DNA from: Rossellomorea vietnamensis
GTDB taxonomy: Bacteria; Bacillota; Bacilli; Bacillales; Bacillaceae_B
Length of the DNA stretch: 64,000 nt
Reading direction: 5' to 3'
NCBI RefSeq assembly: GCF_025398035.1
Contig: NZ_CP104558.1
Location: forward strand, 3,544,001 to 3,608,000
Positions within the stretch are counted from its first letter, which is position 1, and each line of letters begins with the position of its first letter. The translations under genes and the position numbers were made by a program. A model generated the notes under the pieces. It made no database searches, was not told where the DNA came from, and worked only from the letters and a program-made list of their open reading frames with translations. Positions 1 through 8,389 of this stretch are shown one piece after another.

Positions 1-431
1 TTAAACATAAAAACATAACCTTCGTTGCCATCTTTCTCAAAAGCCGTAACCGTAGCTAAATAATTCATGTCTTTCCAATTTGATTCAATGACCCTTCCTC
101 CCCGGGGCAAAGATCGGGGGCTCTCATCAATGAGTTCTCTCATTCCTTTTGTTAATTTCTTCGAACTGATAATAACGTGATGATTTTTATCAGTAATCAC
201 CACTTCGGTTTCGGTTTTTGATTCCATGAGCGCAATATGGTGCAAGGTAGTAGTTGAATAACGATCCTCTAATACATCCCGGTGGCTGTTCCCCCGGGAA
301 AGGATGGATTGAAATTCCTCCTGAATCCGGACATCAATTATATTGTCATGGAGGTATAACATTAATAAACCTTCCATGATGAATACGGCGATCGTAAAGT
401 AAGCAGCTAACTTGATTGAAATCTTATTCAT
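1..431 (-). CDS. sensor histidine kinase-like protein, N-terminal part (cut by window edge)
   Basis: An open frame runs from an ATG at 431 on the minus strand through the left edge without a stop, about 143 codons. The N-terminus has a short basic start, one hydrophobic segment (about residues 6-27) and then a mainly hydrophilic stretch that would lie outside the membrane. This is the usual shape of the sensing half of a two-component histidine kinase. No kinase core is visible because the gene is truncated, so the family is an inference. It is divergent from the copper-linked ydhK gene and could sense metal or envelope state. Confidence 0.5.
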   Translation of the reverse strand, partial: MNKISIKLAAYFTIAVFIMEGLLMLYLHDNIIDVRIQEEFQSILSRGNSHRDVLEDRYSTTTLHHIALMESKTETEVVITDKNHHVIISSKKLTKGMRELIDESPRSLPRGGRVIESNWKDMNYLATVTAFEKDGNEGYVFMF

Positions 432-639
432 ATCGGCAACCCCATTTATACATTTCTTTGTTTAGTTTAGGGGAAAAATATGAAAAAAGTATGCATATTA
501 TCCCTTCAACTTAAATTCGCTTAATTAAGTACTCAATACGATACCCTAAAAAAGCTGTCTTGAAAATGTTTGGTCTCCATATAATTTGCATATTTGCTGG
601 GTAAAATTTTAAAAGAAATGATTCAAGGAGGTACTACCT

Positions 640-1230
640 ATGAAACAACGCAGAAGAAAATGGTTCCCATTTATCATGACAGCTCTGTTTCTCATGTTGA
701 GTGCTTGTTCAACTAACCAAGATGAGAATAAAGCAAATAATGATAATAAGACGGAGAAGTCCGAAGAAATGGACGGTATGGACCATGGTGACATGAATCA
801 CTCAGGTTCGGAAGAAGTACCAGAGGGGTTGAAAGAAGCATCAAGCCCAAAATATGAAGTAGGAAGCAAAGCCATCATAAAGGCTGATCATATGAAAGGG
901 ATGAAGGGTGCAGAAGCAACCATTACAGGGGCTTACGACACAGTTGTTTATACCGTTACCTATACACCAACCACTGGTGGAGAGAAAGTGAAGAATCATA
1001 AATGGGTCATACATGAAGAACTGAAGGACTTTGGTGAGAAACCTTATAAACCTGGAGAAGAGGTTGTCTTGAATGCCGTTCATATGAAGGGGATGAAAGG
1101 GGCAAGGGCTACCATTGACTCTGCTGAGAAGATGACGGTTTATATGGTAGATTACACACCTACTTCAGGTGGGAGTGTAGTCAAGAATCATAAATGGGTA
1201 ACTGAAAGCGAATTATCACCAGTTGAATAA
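640..1230 (+). CDS. ydhK: YdhK-type (DUF1541) lipoprotein
   Basis: This 196-residue predicted lipoprotein has a signal peptide ending in the lipobox LSAC, so it is probably anchored outside the membrane. Two copies of a roughly 60-residue DUF1541 unit follow, each with HMKGMKGA and a KNHKWV motif. A linker before the first unit is rich in Met, His and Asp (MDGMDHGDMNH), which suggests metal binding. A strong AAGGAGG site precedes the ATG. The gene sits next to the copper operon, and DUF1541 proteins often neighbour copper genes. The molecular role of the family is not established. Confidence 0.85.
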   Translation: MKQRRRKWFPFIMTALFLMLSACSTNQDENKANNDNKTEKSEEMDGMDHGDMNHSGSEEVPEGLKEASSPKYEVGSKAIIKADHMKGMKGAEATITGAYDTVVYTVTYTPTTGGEKVKNHKWVIHEELKDFGEKPYKPGEEVVLNAVHMKGMKGARATIDSAEKMTVYMVDYTPTSGGSVVKNHKWVTESELSPVE

Positions 1231-1237
1231 AGAAGGG

Positions 1238-1267
1238 AGAGATGTCCGAAATAGGTCATCTCTTTTT
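1238..1267 (+). terminator. terminator after ydhK
   Basis: A 7-bp stem (AGAGATG with CATCTCT) is followed by a short T run just after the ydhK stop codon. Confidence 0.65.
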
Positions 1268-1389
1268 CACACAATCACTTTCCCTCTCTGTTTGAGATTG
1301 AAGGTTTATAGAATACCACCAGTGGTACAGAATAAAAAACAGGGATCAAGAGCAACAGCCCATTTTTACATTTAATCAAATCAATTCTG

Positions 1390-1444
1390 TTGACTATAAT
1401 CGATTACAGTTGTAAACTATAAATATAAATCGATTACAAATGTA
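1390..1444 (+). promoter_or_regulatory. copYZA promoter with two CopY boxes
   Basis: A -35-like TTGACT lies at 1390-1395. Two copies of the cop-box consensus TACAnnTGTA lie at 1405-1414 and 1435-1444. Both sit in a longer shared context, ATCGATTACAnnTGTAAAC, with centres 30 bp apart (about three helical turns). TACAnnTGTA is the established target of CopY repressors, and a CopY gene starts 21 bp downstream. The first box covers the expected -10 region, so binding should block transcription until copper is in excess. Confidence 0.85.
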
Positions 1445-1465
1445 AACAAAAAAGGGGGGATAAAC

Positions 1466-1927
1466 TTGCCCAAAGAAGAAAAACCGGAAATCACGGATTC
1501 TGAGTGGGAAGTGATGAGAGTTGTCTGGACGCTCAAAGAAGTGACCAGTAAGGAAATAAGTTCTGTCCTTCAGGAAAAGAAAGAGTGGAAGCCGGCAACG
1601 ACGAAAACCTTTATTGGGCGCCTGGTCAAAAAAGGGATACTGACGACTGAGAAAATCGGCAACCGGTTCATTTACAGGCCGGGAGTCAGTGAGGAAGAAA
1701 GCCTAAAAACACTGAAGGCAGGATTATTTACTAACATATGCAGCCGGGCGGTGGGTAAGACGATTGCCGACTTGATTGGAGAGGCTAAGCTGAGCCATGA
1801 TGATATCGCCCTTCTTGAACAAGTTTTACAAACCAAGAAAAGGGATGCTGTCGATGAGATCGCATGTAATTGCGTACCAGGACAGTGTACCTGTAAAAAG
1901 GATCACGGCATGAACTGCCATCACTAA
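1466..1927 (+). CDS. copY: CopY-type copper-responsive repressor (BlaI/MecI family)
   Basis: This 153-residue protein has an N-terminal winged helix of the BlaI/MecI/CopY family (SEWEVMRVVWTLKEVTS, then TTKTFIGRLVKKG). Its C-terminus carries CNCVPGQCTC, an exact CxCx4CxC metal-binding motif typical of CopY. In that family Cu(I) displaces Zn at these cysteines and the repressor leaves the DNA. Translation starts at TTG, chosen because GGGGGGA lies six bases upstream. It is the first gene of a tight operon with copZ and copA and is probably autoregulated through the two cop boxes. Most Bacillus use CsoR for this job, so CopY is notable here. Confidence 0.92.
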   Translation: MPKEEKPEITDSEWEVMRVVWTLKEVTSKEISSVLQEKKEWKPATTKTFIGRLVKKGILTTEKIGNRFIYRPGVSEEESLKTLKAGLFTNICSRAVGKTIADLIGEAKLSHDDIALLEQVLQTKKRDAVDEIACNCVPGQCTCKKDHGMNCHH

Positions 1928-1949
1928 AAATTAAAGGAGTGTTTTAGCA

Positions 1950-2165
1950 ATGGAAAAAACATTATTAAACGTATCTGGAATGACATGTGGGAATTGTGTG
2001 AAAAAAGTAGAGACGGTTCTGAATGAACTGGACGGAGTAGAAAAAGCCAAAGTTGATCTCGAGAATGGTGCGGCTAAGGTGAAGTTTGACGAATCGAAGC
2101 AATCACCAGACAGTTTAAGTAAAGCGGTGTCTGATGCGGGATATCAAACAGAACCTGCCAAATAA
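1950..2165 (+). CDS. copZ: copper chaperone CopZ
   Basis: This is a 71-residue single heavy-metal-associated domain with the Cu(I) site GMTCGNC near the N-terminus. Its length matches the CopZ family, which carries Cu(I) to the CopA ATPase and delivers copper to CopY in other Firmicutes. AAAGGAG lies upstream of the ATG. It lies between copY (22-bp gap) and copA (15-bp gap), so the three are almost certainly co-transcribed. Confidence 0.95.
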   Translation: MEKTLLNVSGMTCGNCVKKVETVLNELDGVEKAKVDLENGAAKVKFDESKQSPDSLSKAVSDAGYQTEPAK

Positions 2166-2180
2166 AAGGTGGTTAGCACA

Positions 2181-4637
2181 ATGACGGGAAAAACATTGAA
2201 CATCGAAGGAATGACATGTGCCTCTTGTTCACAGGCTGTTGAGAAAGCAACTAAGAAACTGGCTGGTGTTCAACAAGCAAGCGTAAACCTTGCAACGGAG
2301 AAATTGAATATAACCTATGATGAAAATGAGCTCTCACTTGAAGAAATCAAGCAAGCCGTGGATGACGCAGGTTATAGAGCAGTTACAGAAATGGAGAAAA
2401 AGACATTCAGCGTGACAGGCATGACGTGCGCTTCCTGTGTGCAATCGGTCGAAAAGGCAACAATGAGGCTCGATGGCGTCAAGGATTCGACGGTCAATAT
2501 GGCTACAGAGAAAATGGTCATTGAGTACGATCCCGCCGTCGTTACCGTGTCTGATATCAAGGGAGCGGTATCTGACGCAGGATATGAAGCACATGAGGAC
2601 ACTGATGTCGAACAATCAGTGGACGAAGACCGGGATAAGAAGGAGCAGCACATCAAGACCATGTGGAAACGCTTCTGGGTTTCAGCCGTCTTCACCGTTC
2701 CTTTGCTCCTGGTTTCCATGGGGCATATGTTCGGCATGCCGCTGCCCGATGCGATCGATCCGATGGTGAACCCAACTGGATTTGCATTGATACAACTGGT
2801 TCTTACCATTCCTGTCGTAGCGATGGGGAAACCCTTTTTCACCGTAGGATTTAAGACGCTTTCCAAACGCCATCCGAATATGGATTCATTGGTGGCCCTC
2901 GGAACGGGGGCAGCGTTTTTCTATAGTTTGTTTGCAAGCATCATGATCATAGCAGGAAGTGAACGGTATGCGCAGAACCTTTATTTTGAATCGGCAGCCG
3001 TCATCCTCACCCTCATTACATTGGGTAAATATTTCGAGGCCCTTTCCAAAGGGAAAACGTCTGAAGCCATCAAGAAGCTGATGGGGCTTGCCCCTAAAAC
3101 GGCTACTGTCGTAAGAGATGGAGAAGAAGTAGAAATCTCAGTGGACGAAGTGGCAGTGGGAGAGATCATCATCGTGAAACCCGGTGAGAAGATACCGGTG
3201 GATGGAGTGGTGCTGGAAGGAAAAACATCCGTCGATGAAGCGATGCTGACAGGGGAAAGCATCCCTGTAGAGAAGACCAGTGGCTCAAACGTCATCGGTG
3301 CGAGCATCAACAAAAATGGAACCATCCGATACGAGGCTACGAAAGTCGGAAAAGATACTGCACTTTCCCAGATCATCAAGCTGGTCGAAGATGCCCAGGG
3401 GTCAAAGGCACCAATCGCCAAAATGGCCGATATCATTTCAGGTTATTTTGTTCCGATCGTCATCGTCCTTTCCATCCTATCCGGTCTCGCCTGGTATATA
3501 GCAGGTGAGTCAGGTCTCTTCGCCTTTACGATCACGATTTCGATTCTTGTCATAGCCTGTCCTTGTGCACTGGGACTCGCAACACCTACGGCCATTATGG
3601 TTGGTACGGGGAAAGGCGCGGAAAATGGCGTCCTTATTAAAAGCGGCGGAGCCCTTGAAACGACCCATAAAATAGACACCATCGTGTTCGATAAAACCGG
3701 CACCATCACGGAAGGGAAGCCTGTGGTTACGGATATCGTAACATCAGCATCCATTTCAGAAGAAGAACTCCTGGTACTTGCCGCTTCAGCTGAAAAGGGA
3801 TCTGAACATCCTCTTGGCGAAGCGATTGTCAGAGAGGCGGAAGAAAGAGGGCTCACCTTGCGAAAGACCGACTTCTTTGACGCCATTACGGGACAGGGAA
3901 TTGAAGTGACGGTTGAAGGAGACGATCTCCTGCTCGGAAACCGCAAGCTGATGGACGAAAATGATGTCGATGTCGGTGAACTGGCGGAAGTTTCGGACCG
4001 CTTGGCAGCCGAGGGGAAAACGCCCATGTATATCGCCGTCGAAGAAGAGATTGCGGGCATCATCGCCGTTGCTGATACGGTGAAGGAAACGAGTTTCAAA
4101 GCCATTGAAAAGCTTCACAGGATGGGGCTCCAAGTGGCTATGATCACGGGAGACAATAAGCGCACAGCGGAAGCGATCGCAAGAGAAGTAGGGATCGACC
4201 GCGTACTGAGTGAAGTACTGCCTGAAGACAAAGCAAATGAAGTCAAGAAGCTTCAGGAAGAAGGCAGGAAAGTGGCGATGGTCGGGGATGGAATCAACGA
4301 TGCTCCGGCACTTGCACAAGCGGATATAGGGATCGCCATCGGTTCTGGTACGGATGTAGCCATGGAGTCGGCAGACATCGTCCTTATGAGAAGTGATCTC
4401 ATGGACGTACCAACCGCCGTCGAATTGAGTAAAGCAACCATACGGAACATTAAACAGAACCTTTTCTGGGCCTTTGGCTATAACATCCTCGGCATACCTA
4501 TTGCCATGGGAATCCTGTATTTGTTCGGCGGACCTTTACTGAATCCAATGATCGCTGGTGCAGCCATGAGCTTCAGTTCTGTATCCGTGTTGCTGAACGC
4601 CCTGCGTCTGAAAGGATTCAAACCATCAGAAACGTAG
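2181..4637 (+). CDS. copA: Cu(I)-exporting P1B-type ATPase CopA
   Basis: This 818-residue membrane ATPase exports Cu(I). Two N-terminal HMA domains each carry GMTCASC (about residues 10-16 and 80-86). The actuator motif is TGES, the intramembrane metal site is CPC (about 460-462), the phosphorylated Asp lies in DKTGTIT (about 504), and SEHPLG and [10 protein letters not shown] follow. All signature residues are present. The frame also opens at a GTG at 2169, but AAAGGTGG at 2165-2172 places the ATG at 2181 at normal spacing, so 2181 is chosen. It is the third gene of the CopY-controlled operon. Confidence 0.96.
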   Translation: MTGKTLNIEGMTCASCSQAVEKATKKLAGVQQASVNLATEKLNITYDENELSLEEIKQAVDDAGYRAVTEMEKKTFSVTGMTCASCVQSVEKATMRLDGVKDSTVNMATEKMVIEYDPAVVTVSDIKGAVSDAGYEAHEDTDVEQSVDEDRDKKEQHIKTMWKRFWVSAVFTVPLLLVSMGHMFGMPLPDAIDPMVNPTGFALIQLVLTIPVVAMGKPFFTVGFKTLSKRHPNMDSLVALGTGAAFFYSLFASIMIIAGSERYAQNLYFESAAVILTLITLGKYFEALSKGKTSEAIKKLMGLAPKTATVVRDGEEVEISVDEVAVGEIIIVKPGEKIPVDGVVLEGKTSVDEAMLTGESIPVEKTSGSNVIGASINKNGTIRYEATKVGKDTALSQIIKLVEDAQGSKAPIAKMADIISGYFVPIVIVLSILSGLAWYIAGESGLFAFTITISILVIACPCALGLATPTAIMVGTGKGAENGVLIKSGGALETTHKIDTIVFDKTGTITEGKPVVTDIVTSASISEEELLVLAASAEKGSEHPLGEAIVREAEERGLTLRKTDFFDAITGQGIEVTVEGDDLLLGNRKLMDENDVDVGELAEVSDRLAAEGKTPMYIAVEEEIAGIIAVADTVKETSFKAIEKLHRMGLQVAMITGDNKRTAEAIAREVGIDRVLSEVLPEDKANEVKKLQEEGRKVAMVGDGINDAPALAQADIGIAIGSGTDVAMESADIVLMRSDLMDVPTAVELSKATIRNIKQNLFWAFGYNILGIPIAMGILYLFGGPLLNPMIAGAAMSFSSVSVLLNALRLKGFKPSET

Positions 4638-4665
4638 TTCTTGACGAAAGGAGCTTTCGAATACC

Positions 4666-4947
4666 ATGAGTCATGACCTTGAATTAGAGCTTTACACCAG
4701 ACCAACCTGTTCCGATTGTCAAGCTGCTAAAGAATACCTGAATGGGCAGAACATCAAATATGTCCATAAGAACGTAGGAGAAGATGAAAGGTTCGAAAAG
4801 GAACTCAAGGAAATATCCGGCTCCAGAATCGTTCCTTCCTTTGCTTTCTATAAAAAAGGTATATTCGGTAAAAAAAGAGTCGTAAAGAATTTGATTGGTT
4901 TTGAGAACAATAAAGAAGAAATCAAGCAATTATTAGGATTGAAATAA
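4666..4947 (+). CDS. glutaredoxin/thioredoxin-fold protein
   Basis: This 93-residue protein has a glutaredoxin-like fold with the redox pair CSDC near the N-terminus (ELYTRPTCSDC) and the cis-proline region SGSRIVPSFAFYKKG. It probably reduces disulfides or protects thiols in the cytoplasm. It follows copA by 28 bp and precedes a strong terminator, so it is likely the last gene of the copper operon, where thiol repair would make sense. AAAGGAG lies rather far (about 15 bases) from the ATG, but no better in-frame start is visible. Confidence 0.82.
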   Translation: MSHDLELELYTRPTCSDCQAAKEYLNGQNIKYVHKNVGEDERFEKELKEISGSRIVPSFAFYKKGIFGKKRVVKNLIGFENNKEEIKQLLGLK

Positions 4948-4991
4948 CTTCATTAAAACAGCTCAAGGATGACGCAGAGGGCTGCAATATA

Positions 4992-5046
4992 CAAATCAGA
5001 AATGTCCAGTAGATAATCAAGGACATTTCTGATTTGTTTTTTGTTG
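4992..5046 (+). terminator. terminator of the cop operon
   Basis: A perfect 16-bp stem (CAAATCAGAAATGTCC at 4992-5007 and its complement at 5021-5036) is followed by a T-rich tail. It is a strong intrinsic terminator. Confidence 0.92.
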
Positions 5047-5130
5047 TTTTCTTCATTAAATTTGCACATTTATGGGGAAGAAAGAATAAAGGAGTCTCCA
5101 AGATATTACATGAGGTTTTTGTTTTAAAAA

Positions 5131-5146
5131 ATACCGTAATGGGTAT
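5131..5146 (+). promoter_or_regulatory. possible CsoR-like operator upstream of the SHOCT/multicopper oxidase pair
   Basis: An ATACC-N6-GGTAT dyad lies about 35 bp before the 5179 gene. It resembles the G-tract dyads bound by CsoR copper sensors. No csoR gene is present in the window, so the assignment is tentative. No cop box was seen here. Confidence 0.35.
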
Positions 5147-5178
5147 ATGGGGATAAAAAACATTAAGGAGATGATTCT

Positions 5179-5415
5179 ATGATGAATGGTGGAGGAATGG
5201 GCGGCGGATTCTTTGGAACAGGTTTTCTTTTTATCCTATTGATCGTAGCTATTTTGGGGGTATTCGTCTGGATGATGAGGGCCAAGACGCCGAAAGAGAA
5301 CAACCAGACGCCGAATGCAAATCGACATTCATTGAGTTTATTAAAGGGCCGACTGGCAAAAGGGGAAATAACGGAAGAAGAATACGAACGACTTAAACGG
5401 AAAATCCAAGAGTAA
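5179..5415 (+). CDS. small membrane protein with SHOCT domain
   Basis: This 78-residue protein starts with a Gly/Met-rich stretch (MMNGGGMGGG), has one transmembrane helix (about residues 14-34), a short polar linker, and ends in a SHOCT motif (LLKGRLAKGEITEEEYERL). SHOCT proteins are short, often membrane-bound and of unknown mechanism. An AAGGAG site lies upstream. It is 51 bp from the multicopper oxidase and probably in the same transcript, so a copper-related envelope role is inferred. Confidence 0.82.
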   Translation: MMNGGGMGGGFFGTGFLFILLIVAILGVFVWMMRAKTPKENNQTPNANRHSLSLLKGRLAKGEITEEEYERLKRKIQE

Positions 5416-5466
5416 TAACCTACTTGCAAGACTGGTTGGTACGACAAACGGTTAGGAGAGGCAGCG

Positions 5467-6990
5467 ATGAAAAGAAAAATGATTGGAAGCATACTCATTA
5501 CGTTATTAGTGGCAATCGGGGTGCTCGTCTTTCTTCAATCACCCTGGTATAAAAATGGGGAAATGGCATTGCCCAAGGGAGTGACGGACGGAGAGACGAG
5601 TATATTAGACGTAAGCGCACAAGAAAAAGGTGACCGCCATGTCAAAAAATTTGAATTAACGGCTCAGGATACGGAGTGGCAGATCAGTGAAGGTAAAAAA
5701 GTGAATGCTTGGACTTATAATGGGACGGTTCCTGGAAAATCCATTCGTGTGACGGAAGGAGATTTTGTACAAGTTAAGCTTAAGAACGAGCTTGATGTAC
5801 CGGTCACCATTCACTGGCACGGCGTCCTGCTGCCAAATAAAATGGACGGGATCCCAGGTTTGACTCAAGATGCTGTTCAGCCGGGAGAAAGCTTTACCTA
5901 CGAATTCATTGCACAAGATGCCGGTACGTATTGGTATCATTCCCATCAACAAAGCTCCGTACAGGTCGACAAAGGCTTATATGGATCGTTCATTGTGGAA
6001 GAAAAGGAAAAAAAGTATAAGAAGGATGAAGTCTTCATCCTCGATGAGTGGGCAGTAAATCAAGAAAAAGAGGACATCACCAATATGGGAGGAATGATGA
6101 AGGGAGCCATGTCCGGGGACGGTGAAGCAGATACGAAACAAATGTACGATACCTTTACCGTGAACGGAAAATCAGGAAAGGCCATTGAACCCCTCGTGAT
6201 GGAAGCAGGTGAAAAAGCAAGATTGAGATTCGTGAATGCCGGATACCAGGTTCATCGGTTGGTCTTTCCGGAGGGATCGATGAAGGTTATTGAGAATGAT
6301 GCAGAAAGAGTGGTCTCTGATGATAACAACACCAATGTTCTTGAAATTGCCCCTGGCGAAAGAGTGGATGTGGAATTCACGAAGCCCGATCAAGATACGG
6401 TATTCATTGGTCAGGAACAGAATATAGACTACGCAGAAGACATGATTCTCCCAGTTGTTTCGAATGAGACTCATGCCGATCAAGAAGCGTCACTTGCAAG
6501 GGAAGCAGGGACTGCGAAAGGAATTTCATATGGGAGTGAAGAACTTATTTTCGACAAAACCCCTGACCCCGATGTTACCTATGACATGGATCTAAGCATG
6601 GGCATGTCAATGGGAGAAGGCATGTCCTTCCAAATTAACGATAAGACCTTTCCCGATACACCGCCTATCAAGGTGCAAGAAGGGGACATCGTAAAAGTCA
6701 CATTAAGAAATAAAGGCAGGATGAATCATCCCATGCACCTTCATGGTCATCGTTTTCAGGTGGAATCCAAGAACGGAAAAGAATTTGAAAAACCGATTGT
6801 TAAAGACTTAATTCATGTGAAACCAGGCGAGGAATACGTGATTTATTTTAAAGCCGATAATGTGGGAGAATGGTTATTCCATTGCCATGATAACAATCAT
6901 GCTGCCAGGGGAATGGTGACGATTGTCGATTATGAAGGAGTATATTCCCCGTTTGAGTTAGGCGGACAAGAGAAGAATCAGCCTAACTGA
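5467..6990 (+). CDS. multicopper oxidase (CueO/laccase-like), membrane-anchored or exported
   Basis: This 507-residue multicopper oxidase begins with one hydrophobic N-terminal segment (about residues 6-24, signal anchor or signal peptide) and so acts outside the membrane. All four copper-ligand motifs are visible: HWHG (about 118), WYHSHQ (about 156), HPMHLHGHRF (about 420) and HCHDNNHAARGM (about 473). The last contains the Cys and His of the type 1 site. A Met-rich stretch (MDLSMGMSMGEGM, about 375-387) resembles Met-rich regions that bind Cu(I) in CueO-type enzymes. Oxidation of Cu(I) to less toxic Cu(II) is the likely role. Confidence 0.9.
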   Translation: MKRKMIGSILITLLVAIGVLVFLQSPWYKNGEMALPKGVTDGETSILDVSAQEKGDRHVKKFELTAQDTEWQISEGKKVNAWTYNGTVPGKSIRVTEGDFVQVKLKNELDVPVTIHWHGVLLPNKMDGIPGLTQDAVQPGESFTYEFIAQDAGTYWYHSHQQSSVQVDKGLYGSFIVEEKEKKYKKDEVFILDEWAVNQEKEDITNMGGMMKGAMSGDGEADTKQMYDTFTVNGKSGKAIEPLVMEAGEKARLRFVNAGYQVHRLVFPEGSMKVIENDAERVVSDDNNTNVLEIAPGERVDVEFTKPDQDTVFIGQEQNIDYAEDMILPVVSNETHADQEASLAREAGTAKGISYGSEELIFDKTPDPDVTYDMDLSMGMSMGEGMSFQINDKTFPDTPPIKVQEGDIVKVTLRNKGRMNHPMHLHGHRFQVESKNGKEFEKPIVKDLIHVKPGEEYVIYFKADNVGEWLFHCHDNNHAARGMVTIVDYEGVYSPFELGGQEKNQPN

Positions 6991-7362
6991 ATCGATCATT
7001 AGTATTTACCACAAGAGAGGTATAAAACGTTCATGAGGATACAGATATATATAATGAATGTTTTATTAGCATAATGGTAATCAGAGAAAAATTTTAGGTC
7101 TGTTCACATTTTATGAGTGATGATTATTAATATTCTAAATAATCAACCTATAAACCGCTCTCAACGTTATTCTCAGATAACTTTGAGAGTTATTTTTTTG
7201 TCCATTGAGCAATTCTTTCCAACATTGTTACCGTTCTGTGAATAAAATGCGTCGAAATTTCGAAAATCTGTTTAAAAATGCAGTTATGGAGGGTACCTGA
7301 TTAGAGAATTTGATAGTATAGGTCTACGAGAGTAAATTCTACATAAAGGAAGGTGATTTCTT
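6991..7362. other. intergenic region between the multicopper oxidase and qoxA
   Basis: This 372-bp gap has no credible gene. It holds a 12-bp hairpin without a T tract (about 7021-7064) and a weak terminator at 7158-7199 (CTCTCAA with TTGAGAG, long loop, then a run of seven T). The AT-rich stretch before 7363 probably carries the qox promoter, but I cannot assign -35 and -10 boxes with confidence. Confidence 0.5.
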
Positions 7363-8373
7363 TTGTTTAATAAATTTAAACCGTATCTAATTGTTTTAAT
7401 AAGTCTTATTTCGTTATTTTTCATCATTATTTTCAGTACGGATAGCGAATTAATCATCCTGGATCCCAAAGGACCGGTGGGAGCCGTTCAAAAAGATCTG
7501 ATTATGCTGTCCATCTACTATATGATTGCCATTATGGTTGTTGTACTTGGATTCTTTACAATCATATTATTCAAGTATCGAAGCAGTAAGAAGAATAGTG
7601 ACTATAAACCGGATATGCACGGAAGTACATTCCTTGAGATCATTTGGACGTTGATTCCTGTCCTGATCGTCATCGCATTATCCATCCCGAATACAAAGGC
7701 ACTTTATGAATTGAAAAATGCACCGGAAGCGACCTCTCATAAAGACCCGATCGTGATCCATGCGACGGCTGTCGATTGGAAATGGATCTTCAGTTATCCT
7801 GAAGAAGGAATTGAAACGGTCAACTATGTCAATGTTCCTGAAGATCACCCGATTCTATTTAAAGTAACAGCGGCAGATTCCATGGCTTCTTTCTGGGTAC
7901 CGCAAATCGGCGGTCAGATTTATGGAATGCCTGGAATGGTCAATGACTTATATCTGCAGGCTGATGAGCCTGGAACGTATGATGGAAGGAATTCAAACTT
8001 CACAGGTGAAGGAATGACTCACCAAACGTTTGATTTTGTTGCGATGAAGCAGGACAAATACGAAGATTGGGTAGAAGATGCACAAGACGAACCGAAATTG
8101 ACGGAAGACACTTATGAAAAACTGATGCTTCCAGAAACGGTTGATAAGATGACTTTTTCATCTACTCACTTAGCATTTGTCGATCATGGTAAGAATTCCG
8201 AGTATGCCATGGCGATCCGCCAAAAGTACGGACTGGATACTACCGTGGATGGAGCAGATAAAGATGCTCAGTCCGTTCATGGCAATATGGATATGGATGG
8301 CCATGAAGGCATGGACCATGATGATAAGAAGAAGGAAGACGATCATGAAGACGAAGGTAGTCATGAGCACTAA
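7363..8373 (+). CDS. qoxA: cytochrome aa3 quinol oxidase subunit II
   Basis: Subunit II of a heme-copper quinol oxidase, 336 residues. A hydrophobic N-terminal segment and a second helix are followed by the external cupredoxin domain (AVDWKWIFSYPEEGIETVNYVNVP). The CuA cysteine pair of cytochrome c oxidases is absent, as expected for a quinol oxidase. The C-terminus is an unusual tail rich in His, Met and Asp (HGNMDMDGHEGMDHDD, ending EGSHEH). Translation starts at TTG behind AAGGAAGGTG. It is the first gene of a tight qoxABCD operon that oxidises menaquinol and reduces O2 at the membrane. Confidence 0.92.
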   Translation: MFNKFKPYLIVLISLISLFFIIIFSTDSELIILDPKGPVGAVQKDLIMLSIYYMIAIMVVVLGFFTIILFKYRSSKKNSDYKPDMHGSTFLEIIWTLIPVLIVIALSIPNTKALYELKNAPEATSHKDPIVIHATAVDWKWIFSYPEEGIETVNYVNVPEDHPILFKVTAADSMASFWVPQIGGQIYGMPGMVNDLYLQADEPGTYDGRNSNFTGEGMTHQTFDFVAMKQDKYEDWVEDAQDEPKLTEDTYEKLMLPETVDKMTFSSTHLAFVDHGKNSEYAMAIRQKYGLDTTVDGADKDAQSVHGNMDMDGHEGMDHDDKKKEDDHEDEGSHEH

Positions 8374-8389
8374 GAGAGGAGGACTTTAA

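Noticed and set aside
2169-2180. GTG start for CopA at 2169
   Set aside because: It lies inside the AAAGGTGG ribosome site that fits the ATG at 2181.
7021-7064. 12-bp hairpin after the multicopper oxidase as a terminator
   Set aside because: No T tract follows, and a better, though weak, terminator is at 7158-7199.
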